From positions 1 to 13,321 of the forward strand of contig DASRDE010000054.1 in assembly GCA_035652755.1 (NCBI GenBank): a stretch of DNA of 13,321 nucleotides. The letters are read 5' to 3'. This stretch comes from DASRDE01 sp035652755 (lineage in GTDB: Bacteria > Vulcanimicrobiota > Vulcanimicrobiia > Vulcanimicrobiales > Vulcanimicrobiaceae). The position numbers were made by a program, and so were the translations under genes. Each line of letters opens with the position of its first letter. Position 1 is the first letter of the stretch. The notes under the pieces were generated by a model that was not told the origin of the DNA, ran no database searches, and worked only from the letters and a program-made list of their open reading frames with translations. Shown here in pieces: positions 1-6,455 of the stretch.

Positions 1-248
1 AGCGCGTACGCGTGCGCTGCGTCGAGATCGCCGCTGGTGAAGGCCGCGCTTTCAAGCATGCCGATGACGTACGGCGCGGGCGAAAAGCGCGCGATCGCGC
101 GATAGATCGAGACGCCGGTTTGCGGCTGCAGACGCGCAGGCAGCGAACCCGGCGCGGCGGCGCCGGAAAAGATCGCGTCAGACCCGGCTTGTACGAGCGC
201 GAGCAGCGCGGCACACCCGAGCACGAGCGTTGCCAGAATCGCCGTCAC
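1..248 (-). CDS. Partial membrane-anchored protein, possibly TPR-containing (3' end outside window)
   Basis: An open minus-strand frame runs from just after the beta-barrel gene to the window edge with no stop. I translated it by hand: a short Arg-rich stretch, one hydrophobic segment (about 20 residues, ILATLVLGCAALLALV), an Ala/Gly/Pro linker, then a helical part with SIYRAIARFSPAPYVIGM and GDLDAAHAYAL, which has the small/large residue pattern of a TPR helix pair. It is therefore probably a bitopic or signal-anchored periplasmic protein. The start is uncertain. GTG at 248 is the first ordinary start and lacks a Shine-Dalgarno. An in-frame CTG at 275 would give MIDVRRRSAV, overlap the preceding stop (CTGA) and sit downstream of GGTGA; an Arg-rich N-terminus before the membrane helix would favour it. 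Function is not recognised, and TPR is a guess from about one motif. Confidence 0.6.
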   Translation of the reverse strand, partial: MTAILATLVLGCAALLALVQAGSDAIFSGAAAPGSLPARLQPQTGVSIYRAIARFSPAPYVIGMLESAAFTSGDLDAAHAYA

Positions 249-271
249 CGCCGAACGGCGGCGAACGTCGA

Positions 272-1414
272 TCAGAACTTCACCGTAAAGTTCAGGTCGG
301 CGCGCGTCTGAGTGAGATTGAAGTTCGAAAGCGAGTCCTGATAACGGTATTGCCGCGCCGAAAGCGTCAGCAGGCTGCTCGTATTGGGCAGTTGGTAGGT
401 CACGTTTCCTAGATACGTGTCTTTATACGCATCGACGCCCGGCAGCAGGCTGTTGCCGTAATCGCCCTGGTAGTGGGCGCGGTCGTACTGCAGCCCGACC
501 GTAATGCGGCTGTTGACCGGCACGGCCAGACGCGCGTCGACGCCGTGTTTGACCATGTCGGTGACGCCGGCGTACTGCAGGATCGAGGCATTGGCGGCGT
601 CCAGGCCGGAGGTCAGGCCGGCGTCGGGATCGATCGGGACGTACGGGAAGATCGCGGATTGCCCGGTCGATAGGTGCGAAACGCTGCTGGAGAGCTGCAG
701 GTTGAGCGCGTCATTGCCTGCGCGCACGTTGAAGTCCGTTCCCACCGCGAAGTTCTGCGAGCTCGCATTTTGCAGATACGGGCATGCGGCGTTCTCGTCG
801 GTCGTGCCGCAGCGCTGCAGCGCGCCGAACGCATCGGGCGTCGACGTCTGCTCCTGGCCGCCCGACATCATGCCGTTGAAGTGCACCTTGCCCACGCGCA
901 GCGGTACGCTCACGTTGGCCTGCATCGATTGCAGCGACGGCGTGAAGCCCGAATACGTTCCGAAACGAACCGGAGCGAACGTCGGCGGAACCGCTGCCGG
1001 AAGTTGCGCGACCGACGGCTGCACTTGCGCAGCTGCGGCAAGAGCAACGTCGGACGGTGCTCCCAGTTCCGGAGCGGGAATACTCGGCGACACTTGCGGT
1101 GCGATGTACGCTTCCTCGCGCGTGACGGCGGGCAGATTCACACCCGCAAGCGGCGCGCGCGGCTGCGGTGCAAGCAAATCGGCGATGTCGAGGTCCGCTT
1201 CCGACGGCCCCAGGTTGAAAACGCCCGCCGAGAACGGGGACATCTTGCGCGCGCCCGCGTCAAATGGGGCGAGCAGCGATTCAGCCGCGGGGTTGAAGAG
1301 CCGCGAAGGTTCGAGGTGCACCGCGTAGGGCGGCTGCGCGGACGCGTACGAGCCCATCGTCAGTGCCGAAAGCAGCACCGAGAGTAGACCAGCACGAACG
1401 AACCGGGCTCCCAT
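272..1414 (-). CDS. Outer-membrane beta-barrel protein of unknown function
   Basis: 380 aa. Residues 1-26 form a signal peptide (MGARFVR, hydrophobic core, cleavage after ASA). Residues 27-150 are Pro/Ala-rich and low in regular structure. From about 160 to the end, alternating polar/apolar stretches with turns between them look like roughly ten beta-strands (for example around 161-172, 219-231, 236-248, 289-315, 332-358). The protein ends in Phe after TRADLNFTVKF, the C-terminal pattern recognised by BAM in outer-membrane barrels. Two cysteines, C202 and C211, lie in a predicted loop and could form a disulfide. The start is ATG at 1414 with GGAGG four bases upstream. A 71-bp gap separates it from the nuclease gene, so it may have its own promoter. 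I do not recognise a family. A lineage-specific porin-like or LPS-associated barrel is possible, but that is inference. It is too short for LptD. Confidence 0.8.
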   Translation of the reverse strand: MGARFVRAGLLSVLLSALTMGSYASAQPPYAVHLEPSRLFNPAAESLLAPFDAGARKMSPFSAGVFNLGPSEADLDIADLLAPQPRAPLAGVNLPAVTREEAYIAPQVSPSIPAPELGAPSDVALAAAAQVQPSVAQLPAAVPPTFAPVRFGTYSGFTPSLQSMQANVSVPLRVGKVHFNGMMSGGQEQTSTPDAFGALQRCGTTDENAACPYLQNASSQNFAVGTDFNVRAGNDALNLQLSSSVSHLSTGQSAIFPYVPIDPDAGLTSGLDAANASILQYAGVTDMVKHGVDARLAVPVNSRITVGLQYDRAHYQGDYGNSLLPGVDAYKDTYLGNVTYQLPNTSSLLTLSARQYRYQDSLSNFNLTQTRADLNFTVKF

Positions 1415-1418
1415 TCAT

Positions 1419-1423
1419 CCTCC
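1419..1423 (-). promoter_or_regulatory. Ribosome binding site of the beta-barrel gene
   Basis: A perfect GGAGG (minus strand) lies four bases before the ATG at 1414. It is the clearest Shine-Dalgarno in the window. Most other genes rely on stop/start overlap and lack one, which suggests this gene is translated independently. A second ATG at 1418 directly follows the site but is out of frame. Confidence 0.6.
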
Positions 1424-1448
1424 GAACCCGCACTACGGGCAGCTTCTA

Positions 1449-1476
1449 TTATCGGTCAAAACCAGGGACCGTTTCA
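1449..1476 (-). promoter_or_regulatory. Possible ECF-sigma-type promoter upstream of the beta-barrel gene
   Basis: In the only real gap of the window, the minus strand carries TGAAAC (1476-1471), a 16-base spacer, and CGATAA (1454-1449). A GAAAC-type -35 with a CG-starting -10 is the general look of extracytoplasmic-function sigma promoters, which often drive envelope genes. A sigma70 reading (GATAAT as -10) has no acceptable -35. The site starts just downstream of the nuclease stop at 1486 and lies 35 bases before the barrel ATG. This is one short match found by eye, so confidence is low. Confidence 0.25.
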
Positions 1477-1485
1477 TACGACATA

Positions 1486-1899
1486 TTACCCCGCGGACCC
1501 CCGCCGAATGTACCGGCGGGCGATGAGCAATGCGGCATAGTCGTCGATAGGCCTGGGCGGGAGCTGCAGTCCCAGGGGGATCAGCCGGCGCCATCCGCGC
1601 GGCGGGTTGTCGGCAAAGTACAGGGCGCGGGCGCGGTAGGTCGTGTCCGTCTCGTCGACCACGTGCACGGGCAGCCCGAGCGAGGCGATGCTGCGGGCCA
1701 GCGAGTCGGCGTTGGTCCCGTGTCCGAGGGCGACGGCGGTCACCCTATGCTGGGAGATGAGCGGAACGACCCGGTCGATGAGCGTGTCGATCGGCACGAT
1801 GCCCAGCGCCAGGGGGGCCGACGTCGGGTCCGGCGCGATGGCGTAGCCGACCTTTCGCGTTCCGGGGTCGATTCCGAGCACGGCGCTCACCGCGGTCAC
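1486..1899 (-). CDS. YqgF/RuvX-like RNase H-fold nuclease
   Basis: 137 aa, the usual size of YqgF-family proteins. The N-terminus VLGIDPGTRKVGYAIA is the first RNase H-fold strand pair with the catalytic Asp (D11). VVDETDTTYRAR (80-91) carries the second acidic residue (E83), and PIDDYAALLIARRY (117-130) the third (D119/D120). The triad therefore looks complete. The segment NPPRGWRRLIPLGLQLPP (98-115) resembles, from memory, the YqgF-like proteins found next to DUF3084 genes in Cyanobacteria rather than Escherichia coli YqgF. Known family roles are 16S rRNA 5'-end maturation and a proposed Holliday-junction resolvase activity; which applies here is open. The start is GTG at 1899, forming a GTGA overlap with the DUF3084 stop. 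The frame stays open to 2109, but that extension overlaps DUF3084 and is arginine-rich shadow sequence. Probably last gene of the main operon. Confidence 0.8.
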   Translation of the reverse strand: MTAVSAVLGIDPGTRKVGYAIAPDPTSAPLALGIVPIDTLIDRVVPLISQHRVTAVALGHGTNADSLARSIASLGLPVHVVDETDTTYRARALYFADNPPRGWRRLIPLGLQLPPRPIDDYAALLIARRYIRRGSAG

Positions 1900-2858
1900 C
1901 CGGGCACCTTCTGCAGCGTCACGACGACCGGCACTTTGAACGTGTGCTGGTAGATGTCTTGCGCCGCAAAGGCCGTCATGATGTACCGTCCGGTCGTCGA
2001 ACGGAGCATGCGCTGCATCTCGCGTTCGTCCGGAAGCATGCGCTGCACGTCGACGTTGGCCGCGAACTCGGGCACCATCAGCCGGCCCATCATCACGCGC
2101 GGCACCCACCCCGAAGGGCTGCAGAGTTCTCCGATGGCCAGCTGCGCATCCGCGTTGCGCCCTGCGGGAATCACCAGGGAGGCGATCGCCTGGCCTGCCG
2201 GTGCCATGACCCGGTCCGGGATCGACGTGATCCCGAAATGGATCTGATCGCGCGGGTACAGATTCTGCGATGCGGTCGCCAGCAGCAGCACGTCGCTGGC
2301 CGAGACGTACGCCTGCATCTTGGGATCGTCGGCGTACTGGGTCAGAATCGCGTCCAAGTCCGGAGGCGGCGTGAAGCGCTTGAGTTCGTAGGGCGGACCG
2401 GTGTACTGCTGATTGATCGACGCGACGCTCTGCGCGTAGAAATCGCGAACGATCTGCCGCCGCAGCGCCGAGGGCGCGTCCTTGGGAATGTGCCCGTAAA
2501 TCGGGCTCATCAGCGAGTTGACGTTCACGACGACCGGCGACTGGCCGTATTTCTGTTCCAGCGCCGAGGCGCGAGCTTGCGCTCGCGCGATCTCCGTGTT
2601 GATTTCGTTCAAGCGAAAGAACGCCGTCTGCACCTGCGCGGAGGCGAAGATGGCAATGAGCGTGATCACCAGCGCGATGACCATGCCCGTGCCGACCGCG
2701 ATGATCGTCGACGTATATCGCGGACGGATGTTGAAGATCGTCAGCCGTTTTCGGCCGACTTGATGACCCACGCGATCGCCGATGTAGGCGATCACGCCGG
2801 CCAACGCGGCGATAAAGAGAATGAGCGCGATCCCGCGCAGCATGCCGCCCAGCGTCAT
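1896..2858 (-). CDS. DUF3084-family membrane protein
   Basis: 320 aa. Two membrane segments (about residues 8-27 and 53-75) flank the conserved IGDRVGHQVGRKRLTIFNIRP stretch (about 28-48), where the GDR, the GRKRL and the F-N-x-RPR are what I recognise as DUF3084. An Ala/Glu/Arg-rich coiled-coil stretch follows (about 80-105). The rest is a soluble domain of roughly 200 residues, probably outside the cytoplasmic membrane. Function is unknown. In my memory the family is common in Cyanobacteria, where it sits beside a YqgF-like gene as it does here. The start is ATG at 2858, 16 bases after the lptF stop; the frame continues upstream to 2957, but that part overlaps lptF and reads as arginine/serine-rich shadow. 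Its place between lptF and the nuclease suggests an envelope role, which is inference. Confidence 0.8.
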   Translation of the reverse strand: MTLGGMLRGIALILFIAALAGVIAYIGDRVGHQVGRKRLTIFNIRPRYTSTIIAVGTGMVIALVITLIAIFASAQVQTAFFRLNEINTEIARAQARASALEQKYGQSPVVVNVNSLMSPIYGHIPKDAPSALRRQIVRDFYAQSVASINQQYTGPPYELKRFTPPPDLDAILTQYADDPKMQAYVSASDVLLLATASQNLYPRDQIHFGITSIPDRVMAPAGQAIASLVIPAGRNADAQLAIGELCSPSGWVPRVMMGRLMVPEFAANVDVQRMLPDEREMQRMLRSTTGRYIMTAFAAQDIYQHTFKVPVVVTLQKVPG

Positions 2859-2874
2859 TGCAGCCGCTTTCCGC

Positions 2875-3981
2875 TCACACCATCGCCGCGCGGTAGAGCC
2901 GCCGCGCGCCGATGATCGTGAAGATGAGATTCGGAAGCCACGCCGCCAGCGCCGCAAGCGGCAGCAGCGCTTCGCCGATGTACGAGCAGATCGTCTGCAC
3001 GATGTAGTAGATGAACACGATCACGACCGCCAATCCGAAGCCCAGGCCCGTGCTGCCGCCGCCGCGCACCGATCGGATGCCGAAGGGCACTGCAATCAGC
3101 GTGAAGACGAAGCACGCGAACGGCTGCGCGAGCTTCTCCTGATACACCATCGTATACTTGCGCAGCTCGCCCGCGGACAACTCGCCGGTGCGCACGATCT
3201 CGGCGATCTGCGCGCGGCTCATATTCTGCGGATTGTTGTTGGCCGCGCGTTTGGCGATGTCGGCCGGGTTCTGCCCCAGGGCGACCTGCACGGTCGGGAA
3301 GCGATCGTCGAAGACGCCGTCGGCGAGCAGCCGGATCACGCGCGCGTTCTGCAGCGTCCATTGGTCGGCCGAGAATTGCGCGCGGTCGGCAAAGACGATT
3401 TGGGTTGGATTTCCGGAGCGGTCGTACTGCACGAGCGTGACGCCCAGCAGCACGCGGCAGTTCTGCGTGCACGCGCTGGCAAACGTCGTCTGCCGCCCGC
3501 CGCCCGGAAGCGCCGCCGACACGTTCAGTCCGCTGGCGAAAGCGCTGGCGTGGTTGATCACCGTCGCCTCGACCAGCGTGGCCTGGCTCTGCGCGTAAGG
3601 CACGACCGCTTCCTGAAGCCACAGCGTGAGCAGCGAGAGCGCAAAGGCCGCCACGAGCATCGGCGCGATGATGCGCAGGAACGTGATCCCGCCCGCCTTC
3701 ATCGCCGTAATTTCGCTCTCGCCGGAGAGCCGCTGGATCGCCAGCAGCGTGCCCAGCAGCAAGCCCATCGGAATCGTCAACTCGACCATTCCCGGTAGTC
3801 GCCAGAGAAAGTCTTCGATCGCCGCCCAGACAGGGGCCCCGGCTTCCGAGACCGCGCGGCCGATCGCGATGATCTGTCCGGCGGCCAGCAGCAGCGTGAA
3901 CGCCGCCACGCCGAAGGCAAACGGGCCGCTCAGTTCGGCCAGCATGTACCGATCGAGGATCGTCAGGCGCAGCGCCCTCAA
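2875..3981 (-). CDS. lptF: LPS export permease LptF/LptG family (YjgP/YjgQ)
   Basis: 368 aa, close to E. coli LptF. It forms the membrane part of the LptB2FG ABC transporter, which extracts LPS from the outer leaflet of the inner membrane. The N-terminus LTILDRYMLAELSGPFAFG is the family signature. Three membrane segments (about 20-40, 64-88, 102-126) precede a periplasmic domain (about 130-275), and the C-terminal part has three more (FACFVFTLIAVPFGI, GFGLAVVIVFIYYIVQTI and PLAALAAWLPNLIFTIIG). The start is TTG at 3981, overlapping the lptB stop as TTGA; the next in-frame ATG would remove the LDRY motif. Only one LptF/G gene is present here, so it may pair with itself or with a partner elsewhere. 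The F-versus-G assignment is not decidable from sequence by eye. Confidence 0.92.
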   Translation of the reverse strand: MRALRLTILDRYMLAELSGPFAFGVAAFTLLLAAGQIIAIGRAVSEAGAPVWAAIEDFLWRLPGMVELTIPMGLLLGTLLAIQRLSGESEITAMKAGGITFLRIIAPMLVAAFALSLLTLWLQEAVVPYAQSQATLVEATVINHASAFASGLNVSAALPGGGRQTTFASACTQNCRVLLGVTLVQYDRSGNPTQIVFADRAQFSADQWTLQNARVIRLLADGVFDDRFPTVQVALGQNPADIAKRAANNNPQNMSRAQIAEIVRTGELSAGELRKYTMVYQEKLAQPFACFVFTLIAVPFGIRSVRGGGSTGLGFGLAVVIVFIYYIVQTICSYIGEALLPLAALAAWLPNLIFTIIGARRLYRAAMV

Positions 3982-4712
3982 AGACGAAAGCCTTCGCCCA
4001 AATAGAACTGGCGCGCGATGGGGCTCTCCAGGACGTCGTGCGCAGTCCCGGAGACCTCGATCTTTCCGTTGTTCAAGATGTACGCGCGATCGACGATCGC
4101 CAGCGTTTCGCGCACTTGGTGGTCCGTGATCAAGACGCCCAGGCCGCGGTCGCGCAGTTGGCGGATCATCGCCTGGATGTCGGCGACCGCGATCGGATCG
4201 ATGCCGGTGAACGGTTCGTCCAAGAGCAGAAACGCCGGTTCCGTCGCAATCGCGCGCGCGATTTCGACGCGGCGGCGCTCGCCGCCCGAGAGCGAATCGC
4301 CGCGTGCGTTGATGAACTTGAGCAGCCCGAACTCCTCCAGCAGCGGCCCCAGGCGCTCCTCTTGCTGCTCTCGCGGTATGCCGTGCATCTCCCAGATCAG
4401 ACGGATGTTGTCGCCGACGGAGAGTTTGCGAAAGATCGAGTTTTCCTGCGCCAAATAGCCGATGCCGCGCCGGGACCGCATGTACATCGGCGCACCCGTG
4501 AGATCGATCTCGGTCGTATCGTTGTCCAGCAGCACCGTGCCGCCGTCCGGTTTGACCAAACCGACGACCATGTAGAACGTGGTCGTCTTGCCCGCGCCGT
4601 TGGGGCCGAGCAGGCCTACGATCTCGCCCGTGCGGACTTCCGCGCTCACGCCGTTGACGACAGTGCGCTCGCCATAGCGTTTGAGCAGGCCGCGCATCTT
4701 GATCTCTTGCAC
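3978..4712 (-). CDS. lptB: LPS export ABC transporter ATP-binding protein LptB
   Basis: 244 aa, full length. Cytoplasmic ATPase that powers LPS extraction through LptF/G. Walker A GPNGAGKTT is at 36-44, Q-loop Gln at 89, signature LSGGE at 141-145, Walker B FLLLDEP at 161-167, H-loop His at 198. The C-terminus YLGEGFRL matches the LptB-specific tail of E. coli (YLGEDFRL), and the GIGYLAQENSIFRKLSV stretch is typical of LptB, so this is not a generic ABC ATPase. The start is GTG at 4712, sharing one base with the preceding TAG (TAGTG). It gives MQEIKMRGLLKRYGE, the right length ahead of the first strand; an ATG at 4697 would trim five residues. It is flanked by an LptC-like gene upstream and lptF downstream, the expected partners. 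Confidence 0.97.
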   Translation of the reverse strand: MQEIKMRGLLKRYGERTVVNGVSAEVRTGEIVGLLGPNGAGKTTTFYMVVGLVKPDGGTVLLDNDTTEIDLTGAPMYMRSRRGIGYLAQENSIFRKLSVGDNIRLIWEMHGIPREQQEERLGPLLEEFGLLKFINARGDSLSGGERRRVEIARAIATEPAFLLLDEPFTGIDPIAVADIQAMIRQLRDRGLGVLITDHQVRETLAIVDRAYILNNGKIEVSGTAHDVLESPIARQFYLGEGFRL

Positions 4713-5275
4713 TACTCGATCACCATCTGTGTCAGCTTCACGTCGGACGTGAACGTACTCCCCGTCAGCACCTCTTGCTGGCCGCCCTGCAGGCCGGTGA
4801 TGCGCACGTGACCTTCACCGTGCAGCAGCGCCGTCTGCTGGTCGTAGGTCAACCGGTCGCACACCAAATTGAGCCCCGTGCTCGTCGTCGCGTGCACGCC
4901 TCCCGAGAGCGTGACCCGCCGCCCCCGCTGGTCCGTCGACGCGGCCGGCGAGCTGGCCGTTAAGCGCGTACCGTCCTTGTCGAAGAACGTTACGGTCACT
5001 TGCTGAAATTTGGCTTGGGCCAGGTTCTGCGCCGAGCGGCTCTCGGTCGACGCCGCGCGCAGTTCGTAATCGCGCCGGTTGCCCGCTTGATGGACCATGC
5101 TCACGGGCTGCGTCGCGGTTCCGCGTCCGCGGATGAGCAGCGGCGGCAACGGCGTCGGCGACGGGGCGGCCGTCCGAACCCCGGCACGCGTGCGCGCGGG
5201 CTGCGGGTTGCACGCGCAGAGGCAGACGGCGGCCAAGCACGCGCCTTTATACGCTGCTTTCATCGTCCCCGCCAT
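4712..5275 (-). CDS. lptC: LptC-like LPS export protein, predicted lipoprotein
   Basis: 187 aa. The mature part (about 65-187) has the repeated short strands of the LptA/LptC/OstA fold: RDYELRAASTES, QAKFQQVTVTFFDKDGT, GRRVTLSGGVHATTS, GLNLVCDRLTYD, ALLHGEGHVRI, then VLTGSTFTSDVKLTQMVIE. The TFFDKDG...L.A..A pattern and the final SD...L fit LptC, which passes LPS from LptFG to LptA. LptC is normally held by one membrane helix; here the N-terminus has a short hydrophobic core with four cysteines (13, 18, 20, 22) ending LCAC-N, which looks like a lipobox, followed by a Pro/Thr/Arg-rich linker. The start is ATG at 5275 (29-nt overlap with the ligase gene) or ATG at 5263 (17-nt overlap, with GGGGA just upstream). 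LptA cannot be excluded, but position directly before lptB-lptF favours LptC. Confidence 0.82.
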   Translation of the reverse strand: MAGTMKAAYKGACLAAVCLCACNPQPARTRAGVRTAAPSPTPLPPLLIRGRGTATQPVSMVHQAGNRRDYELRAASTESRSAQNLAQAKFQQVTVTFFDKDGTRLTASSPAASTDQRGRRVTLSGGVHATTSTGLNLVCDRLTYDQQTALLHGEGHVRITGLQGGQQEVLTGSTFTSDVKLTQMVIE

Positions 5276-6455
5276 AGCCGCCCGATGCCGCCGCCAGCGC
5301 GAGCGCCATCGACGGCATCCATAATCCGAATATCACCACGCTCACGGTATCGATTAGGCCTTGCACCCAGGTTCCGGCAAGTCCCGCCGCGAGCGCAAGC
5401 GCGAGCGTCGCGCCGGCCGGATGCGCCGTCCTCAGGCGCCGGCGCAACTCCACCGCAAAGACCCACCACACGGCCAGCGTTGCGATGACGCCGGCGATGC
5501 CGGTTTCCGCGAAGATCGTCAGCATGAAGCTGTGCGCGTGAAACGCTTGGGGATCGCCGTCGGGAAGCCGTACGAGCGGGTAGATGCGCGCAAAATCGAA
5601 CGGCCCCACGCCCGTGAGCGGAAACCGCCGAATGATCTCGATCGCCGCTTGAAAGATCGACAAACGCGTGTAGTTCTCGGCCGGGTTGTGGTGGGCGTTG
5701 AAGACGACCAGTACCGCCGCCAGTCCCGCAAGCAGGATGAGCGGCGCGTAGCGCCGCTGCACCGCGCCGCGCGAGTAGGCGAAAAAGGCGACGGCGGCCG
5801 CCAGCCCCATCCAGCCCGCGCGCGAAAACGTGAGCACGAACGCGGCCACTCCGGCGGCGAGCGCAACCCACGCAAGGCCCCGCAGGCGCGCGCTTGCAGC
5901 GGTGATGGCCACCGCATATGCAAGCGGCAAAAAGACGATGAGATACCCGGCGAGCTCGCCCGGAAGGATGAACGTCCCGATCGCGCGCCCGTGCGCGATG
6001 GCGTACTGATTTGCAGGAAGGCGCAGCGCGACCATCGCGATCGCCGCCAGCGATGCGAGCGTTCCCGAGATGAGCCATGAGCCGTAAATCGCGCGGCTCG
6101 CGCCGCGCATGCGATAGTACCGCACGATGACTAGGTGCCAGATCACGTCGACCGCGGCGATCCCGATGAAGAGCATCCCTGCAGCGGGATTAAAACCCAG
6201 CAGCGCGCAGACGAATCCCGTCGCGACCCAGAGTGCCAGCGGCACCAGCGTCGCCGGGCGTTCGCGCGGCAGCCGCAGCAGCAGCACGGCAAAGTACGCG
6301 GCGATCGCGCAGCAGACTGCCAGCAGCGCGATCGTGACCGGGGGCGGCAACAGCGAAACGCCCGGCACCGTCACCGCCGTCAGCGTGATGAACGACGGGA
6401 AGAGCGGGATGATGAAAAACGCAACTGCGAAGACCGCGGGCAAGAGGCGCTTCAT
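5247..6455 (-). CDS. O-antigen ligase/polymerase family membrane protein (WaaL/Wzy_C type)
   Basis: 402 aa, mostly hydrophobic, about 10-12 membrane segments. LTFSRAGWMGL (208-218) corresponds to the conserved Arg motif of WaaL proteins. A large polar loop (about 253-310) contains NYTRLSIFQAAIEII, RRFPLTGVGPFDF and FHAHSFMLTIFAETGIAG (305-322), the hallmark Wzy_C region with its His. WaaL moves a polymerised glycan from undecaprenyl pyrophosphate to lipid A-core on the periplasmic face. Wzy polymerases and other glycan ligases share the domain, so the substrate is open; placement directly before lptC-lptB-lptF favours a ligase acting just before export (inference). The start is ATG at 6455, forming an ATGA overlap with the upstream stop. 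The frame is open to 6977, but that part overlaps the preceding gene and is Arg/Ala-rich shadow. Confidence 0.87.
   Translation of the reverse strand: MKRLLPAVFAVAFFIIPLFPSFITLTAVTVPGVSLLPPPVTIALLAVCCAIAAYFAVLLLRLPRERPATLVPLALWVATGFVCALLGFNPAAGMLFIGIAAVDVIWHLVIVRYYRMRGASRAIYGSWLISGTLASLAAIAMVALRLPANQYAIAHGRAIGTFILPGELAGYLIVFLPLAYAVAITAASARLRGLAWVALAAGVAAFVLTFSRAGWMGLAAAVAFFAYSRGAVQRRYAPLILLAGLAAVLVVFNAHHNPAENYTRLSIFQAAIEIIRRFPLTGVGPFDFARIYPLVRLPDGDPQAFHAHSFMLTIFAETGIAGVIATLAVWWVFAVELRRRLRTAHPAGATLALALAAGLAGTWVQGLIDTVSVVIFGLWMPSMALALAAASGGYGGDDESSV

Noticed and set aside
1427..1439. Small CCCG/CGGG hairpin before the barrel gene
   Set aside because: Only four base pairs, no T-run, and it sits between the promoter candidate and the ribosome binding site; too weak to call a terminator or regulator.
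2569..2588. Perfect 8-bp inverted repeat with 4-base loop
   Set aside because: It is inside the coiled-coil coding part of the DUF3084 gene, where Ala/Arg/Gln repeats (ARAQARA) in GC-rich codons produce it; no T-run follows, so it is not a terminator.
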